Notes: a model not told the origin generated them from the letters alone. A DNA stretch of 64,000 nucleotides from Ruminococcus sp. (GCA_020860605.1 JAJBTZ010000090.1:372001-436000), one strand, 5' to 3'. Shown: positions 40,521 to 51,683, counted from the stretch's first letter. A program made the numbers and translations.

Positions 40521-42229
40521 CCGACCATATGTCCATCTTGGAACACTGCAACCCTGTCGGCGAGCTGAACTGCAGAAAGGCGGTGGGTTATCAGGACGGC
40601 ACACTTGTCCTGAATCATCGAGTTGAACTGTGAGTAGATTTCGTACTCGGCGTTCGGATCAAGTGCGGCAGTAGGTTCATCCAAGAGATAGATTTCACCT
40701 CCGTGATACTGCGCTCTTGCGATTGCAATACGCTGTCCTTCTCCTCCTGATGGCTTGAAACCTCCCTCATCCACTGATTTCCCGACATATGTATCATAGC
40801 CTTTTGGCAACTTTGCTACTAACTTTGTAAGCCCACACTTTCTGCAAACCTCGTCAAGACGTTCATGGTCGCATGGTTCGCCACTGAGCGTAATATTCTT
40901 TTCAAGAGGCAACTTATACTCGACAAAATCCTGAAATACAGGTGCGAACAGCCGCTGATACTTTTCGTAGTCATACTCGTTTATATTTTTGCCGTTAAGC
41001 AAAATCTCTCCCTCGGTTGGCGTATAAAGCCTTGTGAGAAGCTTTATGAATGTTGATTTTCCAGCACCGTTTTCTCCGACAACGCAGAGATGCTCCGAGC
41101 CTTTGAGTGTGAGATTAAGTTTTTTTAAAGCATATACTTCACTGCCGGGATATTTGAATGAAACATTCTTAAATTCGATTATAGAGTCCTTGTCATAGAC
41201 AGGCGTTTCAGTTCCGCAACCATATCCCTTTCTCGGGAGCGACATAAATTCAAGATACTCCTGAATATTAAGGCTTTTAGCCGACAGCGACAGATATGTA
41301 TTGAATACATTAGACAAAGCCGATGAGAACTGGCTGACAGCCGAAAGATATATTGTCATGCTACCTATTGCAAGTGAATAGTATATGACTCTGATAATGA
41401 GATAAGCGTATAAAACTACTTGTTGCACAAGTGAAGTAATGGTATAGACAATACCTCCGGTTGACCATGAGCGTTTGCCTCGGATGATGACATCAGCGAA
41501 CTTATACTTGTTTTCTCTGAAAAGGCTTATGAGATATTCTCCTGCTGAGAAAAGCCTGTTTTCTTTGCCATATGCCTGCTCGTACATCATGTAGGTTAAT
41601 CCCCAGTCACGGTTTGAATAAACTGCATTTTCCTTGTTCAGCTCAAATTGCTTCGTATTAAGCTTCTTCGTAACAGCCGAGTTGATAAGCACCATAGCCA
41701 ATACCAGAACAACTATCAGTGGATGCAATGTTGCAATAATAGATGAAATTGCAATAAGAGTGAAGACTGCTGTAACCGCTTTGAATATCAGATCGACATA
41801 ATTCAGAATGTCGCTCAAGGTATCGTTGGCACGATTTTTCATGACGATTATATTGGGATTCTCAAAATTCTCATAATCCATCGTCATCAGATGGCGATAA
41901 AAATCTGAATCAAAGCTGATGTCCAAGTCCCATCTGATTTTGTTGAGCCAATAATCGCCCCATGAATTTACAACATAAGCGATTAACGAATTTAAAACCA
42001 AGAGACCGACGTACAGAACCACCATACTGATGCTGTCACCATCGACAAGTGCATTGATAATCCATCCGGGGAGTACCGTGTACATAACTGTTATCAATGC
42101 CTGTAGCACTGATATTAAGCCTTTGAGGAAAAGATATAGCTTTCCTTTAGGCGTTCCCACAACGAAGGACAGCACAAACTTTGTACACTTCCATGTGTTC
42201 TTTACTTTTTGATTGTCGGGCTTTTTCAT
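40406..42229 (-). CDS. ABC exporter half-transporter
   Basis: Walker A GENGAGKST, PSGGEGQR, IYLLDEPTAALDP; close paralog of 36879-38714. Confidence 0.92.
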   Translation of the reverse strand: MKKPDNQKVKNTWKCTKFVLSFVVGTPKGKLYLFLKGLISVLQALITVMYTVLPGWIINALVDGDSISMVVLYVGLLVLNSLIAYVVNSWGDYWLNKIRWDLDISFDSDFYRHLMTMDYENFENPNIIVMKNRANDTLSDILNYVDLIFKAVTAVFTLIAISSIIATLHPLIVVLVLAMVLINSAVTKKLNTKQFELNKENAVYSNRDWGLTYMMYEQAYGKENRLFSAGEYLISLFRENKYKFADVIIRGKRSWSTGGIVYTITSLVQQVVLYAYLIIRVIYYSLAIGSMTIYLSAVSQFSSALSNVFNTYLSLSAKSLNIQEYLEFMSLPRKGYGCGTETPVYDKDSIIEFKNVSFKYPGSEVYALKKLNLTLKGSEHLCVVGENGAGKSTFIKLLTRLYTPTEGEILLNGKNINEYDYEKYQRLFAPVFQDFVEYKLPLEKNITLSGEPCDHERLDEVCRKCGLTKLVAKLPKGYDTYVGKSVDEGGFKPSGGEGQRIAIARAQYHGGEIYLLDEPTAALDPNAEYEIYSQFNSMIQDKCAVLITHRLSAVQLADRVAVFQDGHMVGYGTHKELYAQGGLYTEMFDKQAEFYVKANEEAESEEI

Positions 42230-42272
42230 GTTGATTTCTCCTTTTTCGTTTTACAATCCAAATGCGATTTTT

Positions 42273-42977
42273 CTATCCAAGTCCTACACTTTCGGCGATT
42301 TGCACTAAAACGTCAATGTCAATTTGTGCAGAAATACTAAAGATATAACCGTCATCAATCCACACAACAGTATTCAGTCCGTATTCATCAAACGTCTGAT
42401 AGCAGTAATACTGGATGCCGTCAATCAGATATTCGGAAACAGTACTGTTTTCATTGTCGGTAGAAAAACTGGTTCCGTCCGTAGCCAAGCTGTAATCAAA
42501 GCATAATCTCTGGCCGTCATAATCCTCATAAGTTACTTCTACATTGATGTCGCCATAGTATACCGTTCTCAGCTTATAGCCGTCAGGGATATAATCTGGT
42601 CTGATTTCGGTGTTGAAAGTCACATCTTCCGAAGTTTCAGTGAAAGAATACTTGTCATACCCATCAAAAACCTGCTTAAACACCTGATTCACTGCGGCAT
42701 AAACAGGTGGCTGAGTGAGGAGCAAGCAAAATGCAACGCCGAGAGCGCAAGCAAGAGTTACAAGTGAGCGAGATGTGACTTTCAAGGCGGTTCTTCTGCG
42801 CTTTTCGCTATCTATTTTTCTTGTAGCTTTTCTTATGTTCTTTGAACACTTTTCGCTGAACTCATGATTCTCGGATTCCGCTACCAGTGTTTCAGATTCT
42901 TCACTAAGCTTTTTTGTGAGTCCATCACGCAAGAGTATTTCAAATATTTCGTCGCTGTTAGTGCATTTCTTCTCCAT
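42273..42977 (-). CDS. Putative membrane anti-sigma factor, DUF4367-like
   Basis: One TM LVTLACALGVAFCLLL; C-terminal RPDYIPDGYKLRTVYYGDINVEVTYEDYDGQRLCFDYSL... resembles DUF4367; overlaps the ECF gene. Confidence 0.72.
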   Translation of the reverse strand: MEKKCTNSDEIFEILLRDGLTKKLSEESETLVAESENHEFSEKCSKNIRKATRKIDSEKRRRTALKVTSRSLVTLACALGVAFCLLLTQPPVYAAVNQVFKQVFDGYDKYSFTETSEDVTFNTEIRPDYIPDGYKLRTVYYGDINVEVTYEDYDGQRLCFDYSLATDGTSFSTDNENSTVSEYLIDGIQYYCYQTFDEYGLNTVVWIDDGYIFSISAQIDIDVLVQIAESVGLG

Positions 42978-43515
42978 AATACTCCTCTAACTTCTTTTGC
43001 AGTATTTTCTTTCCACGGGACACACGAGAAATTACAGTGTTTTTCGGAACGCCTAACATCTCCGAAATCTCCTCACTGCTATAGCCCATTACAAGTTTCA
43101 ACGTAAGCGCATCGCTATAAATGTCGTCAAGATCATTTATCAGCTTCAGAAGATATTCATAGCCGTCATCTGAAATAACCTTGTTCAAAACGCTCATACT
43201 CATGTCGGGGATGTCTTCATCAAGCTCATCTGAGACTGCACCGCATTCGCCTTTGAGCATATCGAGTGAAGTGTTCCTAACTATAATAACGATAAAATTC
43301 CGAGTTTGAATGCAATCCGGAGAAGAAATTTTCGAAATATTTTTTGTGATTTTTAAAAAGCTCTCCTGCACCGCTTCCTCTGCAATAGATTCGTTATGCA
43401 AAATGGACATAGCTTTTCTGAACATCATATTCTTGTACAGATTATATACAGCCGTGAACTTTTCCTTATCGCTCGGCTCGTCAATGAGAGCCAGATATAT
43501 TGTCAGCATAAACAC
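42958..43515 (-). CDS. ECF-family RNA polymerase sigma factor
   Basis: YNLYKNMMFRKAMSILHNESIAEEAVQESFLKI; LKLVMGYSSEEISEMLGVPKNTVISRVSRGKKILQKKLEEYY. Confidence 0.92.
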   Translation of the reverse strand: MFMLTIYLALIDEPSDKEKFTAVYNLYKNMMFRKAMSILHNESIAEEAVQESFLKITKNISKISSPDCIQTRNFIVIIVRNTSLDMLKGECGAVSDELDEDIPDMSMSVLNKVISDDGYEYLLKLINDLDDIYSDALTLKLVMGYSSEEISEMLGVPKNTVISRVSRGKKILQKKLEEYYGEEMH

Positions 43516-43641
43516 ACCTCATTCAAACTTAAACTCATATTTATTTCTCTTTTTTTCGTTTTCCAATTCACATTATACCCGATAAATTTTCCTTGTCAAC
43601 CGATTTTCACGAACTGAAAAAAATCACCTTCAGGCTGGTGC

Positions 43642-44580
43642 CTAAAGGTGATATTTGTCTATAAGGTCTTGGATATGTCCCGCAAGGGTTGGTGAATAGT
43701 CTGTGTACTTTGATATTACTTTATTGAGTTCGAGAGCATCATAGGCGAGCTTTTTTGCTTCCTCCATATCGCCCTCTTCGTTTCTGCGTGCCAGAGACCA
43801 AGCGCAATTGTACATAGTCTGTGGCAATGTTTTCTGTATGCCGGTGAGCTTGTGCCAGTAGATGCCGTCACGGGCTACGGCGATGCAATCACTATATCTC
43901 CCCGCAAGTCCGAGGAACTTCGAAAGATTATAGCAAATGACCCTCAAATGATTAGCAGCTATCAATTTGTCTTCAACGTAAAGCTCCATAAAATGCTTGA
44001 CGTGAGTATAGATTAAAATGGCAGTTTCAATTTGCTTCAAATCATAATATGTATTTGCAATTTTGCCGAGAATCTGACACTCCATATTAGTCATATATGG
44101 TGGCAAGTTCTGAGGACTATAGTTTATGACAGTCATGTGAAGAGCATTCTCGAGCCTATCAAGTTCTTCTTCAACGGATATTTTACCGTCCATTCGAGAA
44201 AGCTGGGCTTCTAAGACAATGAGCCTTTGCTCGTTTGCAAGAGAGATATTGCGATGGTCATCATTGATCCTGGCACGGGTTTCCTTCACAATTTTCCAGG
44301 CTTCCTCGGTGCCTTCAAGGATAATCGCCTGATTTGCACGGCGAATCATCTGGCGGACGGTGTAGTCGTCCTCGCTGATAATATCGTTGATGGAATCGCC
44401 CGACATACCGAGTCTTTCAAGAAGGCTGGGAATGTAGCTTCTGTCATGGTTTCCTGCTTTGCCGTTTTCGATTCTCGAAAGAGTGGCGGTGCTGCAGATG
44501 CCGAGACAGAGGTCTTCCTGCTTGCAGTTTTCGGCTTTGCGACGGTCGCTTATGATCTTACCAATAGCTATCTTGTCCAT
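43642..44580 (-). CDS. XRE-family helix-turn-helix regulator with TPR-like C-terminal region
   Basis: IGKIISDRRKAENCKQEDLCLGICSTATLSRIENGK; helical repeat C-terminus. Start MDKIAIG at 44580; ORF track extends to 44610. Confidence 0.85.
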   Translation of the reverse strand: MDKIAIGKIISDRRKAENCKQEDLCLGICSTATLSRIENGKAGNHDRSYIPSLLERLGMSGDSINDIISEDDYTVRQMIRRANQAIILEGTEEAWKIVKETRARINDDHRNISLANEQRLIVLEAQLSRMDGKISVEEELDRLENALHMTVINYSPQNLPPYMTNMECQILGKIANTYYDLKQIETAILIYTHVKHFMELYVEDKLIAANHLRVICYNLSKFLGLAGRYSDCIAVARDGIYWHKLTGIQKTLPQTMYNCAWSLARRNEEGDMEEAKKLAYDALELNKVISKYTDYSPTLAGHIQDLIDKYHL

Positions 44581-44631
44581 ATAAATATCTCCCAGTGGAA
44601 TTATAATCACTTCTTTATAATATCACAAAAC

Positions 44632-46692
44632 TCAGAATGTGTCAACAATCCACTGAATTTCCCTGTTCCCACTTATTGGAAGGGAGAGATACTGGGCAGC
44701 GTCTGCACCCGCCAGGTAGATTATTATCGGCAGGCAGAAAAGCGCAAGGGTGACGACCATTGCGGTTGTCGGGCTCTGGCACTTCGACGAAATCCAGAGT
44801 AGCAGAAGCGAGAAGAGAATCAGCACCGCCGTTCTGTAAGTAAGGAGTATCACGAGGTAACCCCATACTGGGAGTTCTCCGAAGGCGAACATATCGCTTA
44901 TGCAGTTCACGCCTGACATGATGCCATCTGTGCCATATGCCGAAAGAATCTGAGCGAAGTATGGGATATTCACGCCGAGGCTCACGGTAATAGCAAGCAA
45001 AATCGCAATAATACAGTTATGCCGGTAGTAGGTTCTTCTGCCGGCTTTTGTCGTGTAGAGGACATAGCCGATCCGACAGCGGTTGTCGTAGGCGACAATC
45101 GGCGAGAGCATAAGACAGAGCGTGGCGATGGCAATCAGTCCGAGAATGTAATCCTGTCTGAGGGTGTCAAATCCAAAGATGAGGCGGTAGCCTGTCTGGT
45201 AGAACATGTCGTCGGTTCCCTTGCCTATAGAAACAAGATATTCATACTGATTCTTTGCCTTTTCAAAGCCTCGCTCGGCTATGTCTGTTTCCAGATGGTC
45301 GGCTTCGTAAGCAAGGAACTCCACTGCTTCTTCGTCGGTCATCTCGGAAATTTGGGTGCAGTAATAGAGATAGTAGTTGTCGTCGGGGTTATAGGGCTTT
45401 GAGTAGTTGAACGCCGTATAGAGCTGAATCGCGAGGACTGCCACTATTATCACTGCACCCTTGTGCATGACGAGAGCCTTATAGGTGGTATAGCTGAAAA
45501 GGCTTTTCGGGACTCGTTTCGAGAAAGTCGAGGCGGAGCTTCTCTTAATCTCCGAAATGCTGATTGATGAGTAGAGGTGGCAAACTACGGCTGTAACTAT
45601 CACGAGCCCAATAGCAATGCAAGCTACAGTGCAGGCGAACAGGTTCACGGGATAGCCAAAGAAGTTGATGTTTGTGTATGTCTTGAAGAAGTTCCTCGGC
45701 TGAGTGAGCGCGACTAAGTTTATATATTTCAGCGGGGAGAAAATCGAGTTGCCGGAAATGAGGGCATAGAGAGCCGTCTCGACTGCAGCAATCGCAATCG
45801 TCACGAGATACGCCATGATGTTTGAAAGCCTTACAAACAAGGCGGAGACTATCAGGGCGCAAAGGGTCAGGGCGAACAGCTTGATTATGAAGCTGTAAAT
45901 CAGCAAATCGCCGACGGTTATAGCAAGATTACAGCCTAAGTAGCCTTCAAGAGACTGCACCGCACGGCTCAGATCTCCCAGTCCGCAACGATATGCACCT
46001 ACAGCCAGATCGCTCAGATACATGATTCCGAAGGTAGCAAAGCATACAGTGAAAACGGCCGCCGACTTTGCGAGAGCAAGCCTTGCTCTGCCGTATTTCA
46101 GAGGCTTTATGAGAGCCACGACGCCCGATTCCCGGTCTTTATAGAAGACGGCTGTCACGCAGGCGAGGAGCGAGAACATCACGAGTATATCGGTAGCCAC
46201 GTTGTCGGTCGCCAGAAGGACGCCGTCAGATGGTGCATAGGTCGGCGTGACGTCCCGGACGGCTTCATACGCCGACGGAGTTTTTACGATATTACGGTAT
46301 GAAAAGCTGTCGGTGCCGGCAAAGATCGAGACAGAAGTCATAGTCTCGGCAGTAGTATTGATTTCGGCGAGATAGTCCTGATAACCGAGTATTTCCTCAA
46401 GCCGGGAGATTTCGCCGCTCAGAATAGACATATCCTGCCAGTAGTATTCGCAATAGACCGGCTCGCCCGTCTGCCGGATGGTCTGATATAATTCTTCGTC
46501 ATATTCGAGAGCTTCCTCTGCGGTCATGCCGCTTACATCTTCCAAGTAGGCTCTATACTCACTATCCGAGAAGTTGCCGAAGCTCTTGGTGGAGGCGATA
46601 TACACATTCAGAAGAATTGCCGCCGCAGTCACTAAGAGGAAAGCCTTGTTGTGAAAGAGCTTGTAAAGCTCGTTTTGAAAAATTCTCATCAC
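44632..46692 (-). CDS. ABC-2 type transporter permease
   Basis: 686 aa, many TM segments; ATG overlaps the stop of the ATPase gene. Confidence 0.78.
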   Translation of the reverse strand: MMRIFQNELYKLFHNKAFLLVTAAAILLNVYIASTKSFGNFSDSEYRAYLEDVSGMTAEEALEYDEELYQTIRQTGEPVYCEYYWQDMSILSGEISRLEEILGYQDYLAEINTTAETMTSVSIFAGTDSFSYRNIVKTPSAYEAVRDVTPTYAPSDGVLLATDNVATDILVMFSLLACVTAVFYKDRESGVVALIKPLKYGRARLALAKSAAVFTVCFATFGIMYLSDLAVGAYRCGLGDLSRAVQSLEGYLGCNLAITVGDLLIYSFIIKLFALTLCALIVSALFVRLSNIMAYLVTIAIAAVETALYALISGNSIFSPLKYINLVALTQPRNFFKTYTNINFFGYPVNLFACTVACIAIGLVIVTAVVCHLYSSISISEIKRSSASTFSKRVPKSLFSYTTYKALVMHKGAVIIVAVLAIQLYTAFNYSKPYNPDDNYYLYYCTQISEMTDEEAVEFLAYEADHLETDIAERGFEKAKNQYEYLVSIGKGTDDMFYQTGYRLIFGFDTLRQDYILGLIAIATLCLMLSPIVAYDNRCRIGYVLYTTKAGRRTYYRHNCIIAILLAITVSLGVNIPYFAQILSAYGTDGIMSGVNCISDMFAFGELPVWGYLVILLTYRTAVLILFSLLLLWISSKCQSPTTAMVVTLALFCLPIIIYLAGADAAQYLSLPISGNREIQWIVDTF

Positions 46693-47417
46693 ATATCACC
46701 GTACAACTGCATATACAGCCCCTCAAGGGTTTTCTCGCCGTCTGTGACCTGTGCCGTCAGCTCGTCCACCGTTCCGCTGTCGATGAGTTCACCAGACTTG
46801 AGAAGCAGGATGCAGTCGGCAATGGTCTCAATGTCCGAAACTATGTGGGTCGAAATGATGACAATCATGTCTTTTGATAGTGAGGATATAAGATTTCTCG
46901 TTAAGACCCTCTGCTTCGGGTCGAGACCGGCTGTCGGCTCATCTAAGATAAGAAGATGCGGGCTTCCGAGAAGCGACTGGGCGATAAGGGTACGTTGTTT
47001 CATTCCGCCGGAAAAGCCTCCTATTTTCTTGTTGGCGACATCCGAAAGCTCAACAAGTCGGAGAACCCTTGCGATTTCGCCGTCAATCGCAGACTTTTCG
47101 ATTCCCTTGAGCGCCGCTATGTAGCCCATGAAGCGTTTCAGGGTAAACGATGGGTAAAGCTCCTGCTGTTGCGGCATGAAGCCGATTTCGGAACGATATT
47201 TCGAGCCGAGGTCACGGATATTTTCGCCGTTCCAGAAAATTTCCGAGCCTTTGTCGGGATCAAGATTCTGGGTCAGGATGTTCATGAGAGTTGACTTCCC
47301 TGCCCCATTCGGTCCCAATAGCCCATAAATGCCCTCGGAGAAGTCGAAAGAGAAGTCTTTCAAGGCATGCTTGGTGCCGTAGTGCTTATTGAGGCTTGAG
47401 ATTTTAAGGGTGTTCAT
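46689..47417 (-). CDS. ABC transporter ATP-binding protein (CcmA/ABC-2 type)
   Basis: LKISSLNKHYGTKHALKDFSF, GLLGPNGAGKSTLMNIL, FSGGMKQR, LLILDEPTAGLDP. Confidence 0.92.
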   Translation of the reverse strand: MNTLKISSLNKHYGTKHALKDFSFDFSEGIYGLLGPNGAGKSTLMNILTQNLDPDKGSEIFWNGENIRDLGSKYRSEIGFMPQQQELYPSFTLKRFMGYIAALKGIEKSAIDGEIARVLRLVELSDVANKKIGGFSGGMKQRTLIAQSLLGSPHLLILDEPTAGLDPKQRVLTRNLISSLSKDMIVIISTHIVSDIETIADCILLLKSGELIDSGTVDELTAQVTDGEKTLEGLYMQLYGDM

Positions 47418-50056
47418 TGCTGTGATTCCTTCCATTCTGCATATTGGCGGTTGGCTTCGGCGATTATGTCGTTTATGCCGGCTTCTTCAAGCGTTTCACG
47501 ATATTCAGCCAGATATTCTTCAAAGGTAAGATTGCTGTAATTAAACATATTCTTTCCGTAAACACATGTTACCGCACGAACTTCTATACATTGCTGATAA
47601 ACTTTGGAATCGTCAAAAACAAAGTCGAAATCTTCGCTGACATAGGCGTTTTCGAGCGATTCAAGATAGGTCTCGCCGATATATGAGGATTCATCGTATG
47701 TTGGGATGCACAGAAGTAGATTTGCAAACTGTTCATAGGCGGTTTGATAATGTGTATCCGGCTCGATTTTGCCGTTATCGAGGATGTAATCTTCATAATC
47801 TGCATAACACATTCGGTTGTTCAGCTCCTCATCAGTGAGCATTGTCGCTATGAAATCAAACGCCATGTCCTGATTATCGCTTGTACTGCTTATCCCAACA
47901 GCATTGCTGTTCCTTGTCAGCGAAACGCTCTCATCATGGACGACATAAACGGGAATATATACTCTGTTGCGATCCGAATCAGTGCCAAACGGAAGATCGA
48001 ATATATCTCCATCGTCTGCAGGAAGATACACGGTGTTCTCAAAAGCGAAGAAAGAGTTGAAAAACGAATACTCTCTCACATATCCTTCAAGATTCAGGCT
48101 GTACATCATCTCAAGATAGCTGACAAATTCATCGTTATCCAGCCAGCTCTTTGCGGTCTTTTTTTCCTCATCCCAATAAATTCCCGTTGTTAGCACCTGA
48201 GAATCGATATATGCAGATGTCTGGTAATTCGAGTAGGTCATGATAGGCGTTACGCTTGATTCTTTCGAAGCTATTTGCTCAAGTATATCCATCTGCTCAG
48301 TGAGCGGTTTTTCAATGTCATAGCCGTGCTTATCTACTAGTTCAGAATTCAAGTACAGGCATTTCTGATAGCTTAGTGAGCCGTTGCAGTTTATGCCGTA
48401 GACTGTTCCATTGTATCTGAGTGAAGTCCACAGATTTTCCGGCATCATCGAGTAAAGAGTCTGACCGATTTCCGTCGATTCAAGATAATCATCCAGTGGC
48501 AGAAGCAAATCATCACGAATGCAGTAGTAGTATTTATCTGTACTGATAATATCAACCTGCTCCCCACTGTCAACCAGAGCTTTCAGACTGCTATAGTAAT
48601 CGACAGAGCCGTAGTTACTCGGATAATAATCGCTGTAGATAACATTCAAGTCTATGGTTTCAAAGTACACAACATAGTCCTTGCCGATACTATCTAGGTA
48701 TTCGTTTACTGCGTTTTGAATATTAACGCTATAAGAATTCCCTATCATCGCCACGACAAGTACGGTTTTATCGGGGTACTCCGCCTGAAGGCCATCTTTG
48801 GTTATGCCATAGGACTGAGGATAAAAGGATATGTCTGTATGGCGATTTCCGTCTTCGTCAATATATGTTTCTTGAACCTCGATTTCTCCATCCTCATTTA
48901 TCCACGAGGTGATATAGTATTCATCTTCACTTTCGGGAGCGGTTGTGACGGCGGTAGTTGTAGCCTCTGTTGTGGGCTCATATCCTATGAGCTTACCCTC
49001 CGCTATCTTTACATAACAATAATCACCGTCGAGATACTTCAGAACAAAGCCGTCGTCGGCGTAGTAAACAACCGAATATGAGTAGCTGTCGTCGAGATTA
49101 AGGCTATACTGCTTCCCGGTAGAGATTTCGATTGCGATTTTAGACCATGTGTCGAAGATATAACCGCCACAAACTTCATAGGAGCCGGAGCCGACTTCTA
49201 TATCTTCGCCGTTCGGAGTGAGGACGATTTTGCCGGTGTCGCCGTTCAGAATAAGATAGCCATTCGACCATTCGGAGATGTTTGTTATGTCGCTTTCACT
49301 GAATTCACCAGTATCGATGTTATACATATAGTAGTCGTAGTTATACCAGTCGGTGTTCTTATAGTCGTCCTGCATGATGTCTTCTATTGTTGGCTCGTCG
49401 CCTTTGAGATAGCTATACTGAAGATAGATTTTGCCGTTATATTCGCCATAAACCCAGTCTCCGCCACCGTCATATGAGCCCACCTCCGCTATTTCGGTAT
49501 ACTCGTCGGAAGAAAGAGAGTAACTGCTAAAGTATATTGTCCTCTGGTTGGTGCTTGTGCCGTAGGCATCATAGACGCTTTCTTCTGAACAGAAATAGAG
49601 GGTGTCGCCGATGAGGACGATTCTTTCATAGACGTTTACTGTCCTGTTGGAAACGGTTTTGAGCTTCACACGTGATGTTCCATCGGTCTCTGCACTGTAA
49701 ATCGAGAAGTAATTTTCATAGCCGTCATCGCCCATTGAAACGCCAGTCACGAAATAGTAGAGTTTGCCCTCATATAAAAACGGGTGATTATACATTCCGA
49801 AGGAGGGACAGGTGTCGGAATCGATATGGGTACAGTTCGGATATGGGCAAACTATAACCGACACCATGCTCTCAAAATCCACAAAGTGAAGCCTCGACAT
49901 GGAGTCGACAAACAACTCCCCGCCCTCGCCGACATCTGTATACTGGCTGATGACCCGTGAGGTGGACACGGTTTCCTCTGTGTCTCTATTTCCGCAAGAG
50001 GTAAACGCAGATAAGCAAAGTGCGATTACGAAAATTACTGATAATAGCTTTTTCAT
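47414..50056 (-). CDS. Fused lipoprotein: N-terminal propeller-like domain + C-terminal extracellular solute-binding-like domain
   Basis: MKKLLSVIFVIALCLSAFTSCGN lipobox; N-terminal half ..CPYPNCTHIDSDTCPSFGMYNHPF.. matches the propeller paralogs; C-terminal half AEYPDKTVLVVAMIG...LEEAGINDIIAEANRQYAEWKE matches the SBP paralogs. Confidence 0.8.
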   Translation of the reverse strand: MKKLLSVIFVIALCLSAFTSCGNRDTEETVSTSRVISQYTDVGEGGELFVDSMSRLHFVDFESMVSVIVCPYPNCTHIDSDTCPSFGMYNHPFLYEGKLYYFVTGVSMGDDGYENYFSIYSAETDGTSRVKLKTVSNRTVNVYERIVLIGDTLYFCSEESVYDAYGTSTNQRTIYFSSYSLSSDEYTEIAEVGSYDGGGDWVYGEYNGKIYLQYSYLKGDEPTIEDIMQDDYKNTDWYNYDYYMYNIDTGEFSESDITNISEWSNGYLILNGDTGKIVLTPNGEDIEVGSGSYEVCGGYIFDTWSKIAIEISTGKQYSLNLDDSYSYSVVYYADDGFVLKYLDGDYCYVKIAEGKLIGYEPTTEATTTAVTTAPESEDEYYITSWINEDGEIEVQETYIDEDGNRHTDISFYPQSYGITKDGLQAEYPDKTVLVVAMIGNSYSVNIQNAVNEYLDSIGKDYVVYFETIDLNVIYSDYYPSNYGSVDYYSSLKALVDSGEQVDIISTDKYYYCIRDDLLLPLDDYLESTEIGQTLYSMMPENLWTSLRYNGTVYGINCNGSLSYQKCLYLNSELVDKHGYDIEKPLTEQMDILEQIASKESSVTPIMTYSNYQTSAYIDSQVLTTGIYWDEEKKTAKSWLDNDEFVSYLEMMYSLNLEGYVREYSFFNSFFAFENTVYLPADDGDIFDLPFGTDSDRNRVYIPVYVVHDESVSLTRNSNAVGISSTSDNQDMAFDFIATMLTDEELNNRMCYADYEDYILDNGKIEPDTHYQTAYEQFANLLLCIPTYDESSYIGETYLESLENAYVSEDFDFVFDDSKVYQQCIEVRAVTCVYGKNMFNYSNLTFEEYLAEYRETLEEAGINDIIAEANRQYAEWKESQQ

Positions 50057-51683
50057 GGGTTTGTCTCCTTCCATTCGGCGTACTGTCTGTTTGCTTCGGC
50101 AATTATGTCGTTTATGCCAGCTTCCTCGAGAAGAGTGCGGAAGTCGGAGATATACTCATCAAAGTCGGTGTAATCCGTGAGGCGGTTATATGTCATCTCG
50201 CCCATAACACCCATGACATCCACACACTGCTGATATACTTCGCTGTCGTCAAACACGAAATCGAAGTCTTCGTTGACATAGGCTTCTTCAAGAGAAGTCT
50301 TATAGACTTCGGCTATGTCAGCCGTTTGCGAGGTATCTGGGATACTCAAAAGAAGATTTGCAAATTGATCGCGGGAGAAGTAATATGTATTGCTCCCAAT
50401 TCGTCCATCGCTGTATATTTCTGATTCGTAGTCGGCATAGCACATGCGGTTATTTAGCTCGGCATCCGTGAGCATGGTGGCAATAAAATCGAAGGCCATG
50501 TCCTGATTCTCGCTGGTGCTGCTCACTCCCAAGGCATAGCTATTTCTAGTGAGAACTGGTTGATAGTCGTCATATACCGCATACACCTCTTTATATATGG
50601 CGTTGCCGTCATCGTCCTCGTAGCCTGTCCAATAGTTGAAGACTTCACCGATTTCTGATGGATAATCCAGTGTACATTCAAGAGCAAAGTAGGACTCGGT
50701 GTAGACCGTTGTCGATAAGCCCTCGTTATAGAGGGTAAACGCTGTTTTCAAAGTGGAGATATAGTCCTTGTCGTCAAGCCAGCTTATTGCGGTTTTGTTT
50801 TCTGCGTCCCAATATACTCCCGAAGTCAGCTCAGTTTTATCAGCGCTGCAATCTACCATCAGAGTCGAGAAGAATGAATAAACGGCTTTGCTCACGCTTT
50901 CACTTTGGATAGTTTCAAGCAAATCAAGTTGATCGGTGAGTGGCTTTGAAAAATCATAGCCGTATTCATCAGCTAAAGCTGCATCTACAAGATAAGCATG
51001 TGTTGGCTTTATGGAGCCATTGCAATTGATTCCGTAAATAGCACCATTGTAGCTGTAAGCTCTCCAGAGGTTTTCTGGCATCATCGAATAGAGAGTCTGA
51101 CCGACCTCGGTCAATTCAAGATAATCATCCAATGGCATCAGTAAATTGTCGCGAATACTGTAGAAATAGTTTGTCGTGCTGATGATGTCAATCTGTTCCC
51201 CTCTTTCAACTTTCGATTTCAGATCGCTGTACCAGTTGCTGAGTCCGACATTCGAGCAATAATCGCTGTAAATTGGATTATTCTCGGTGAAGTCGAAGCA
51301 TATGACATAATCCTTGCCGAGCTCATTCAAGTACTCGTTAACTGATTCGGTTATATAGCGGTATCTGTTGTTTCCGACACATGCAACGACAAGAACCGTT
51401 TTATCGGGGTATTCCGCCTGAACCTCCCCATATGTCTGAATATCAGGTGATTTTGAATACTGTGCAGTTCCGCCATCCTCAAATTCCTCATAGTACTGTA
51501 TATAACCGTCATCATCCATCCACGAGGTGATGTAATACTCGTGAGTCGTGGCTTCGGCAGTGGTTGTTACTGCTGTAGTCGTAGCTGCCGTTGTGGTCTC
51601 GCTTTCCTGTAGGGTTTCGCTTCTGCAGCCGCAGAGGGAAAACGCGAGGGATGCTGCTAAGATAAGGGAAAGTATTTTTTCAT
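50053..51683 (-). CDS. Extracellular solute-binding-like lipoprotein; canonical start is frameshifted at a poly-A tract
   Basis: ORF track gives 50053-51720. In-frame EKILSLILAASLAFSLCGCRSE lipobox; AEYPDKTVLVVACVG. The ATG at 51683, behind GAGAGGAGATT, is one base out of frame. Confidence 0.72.
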
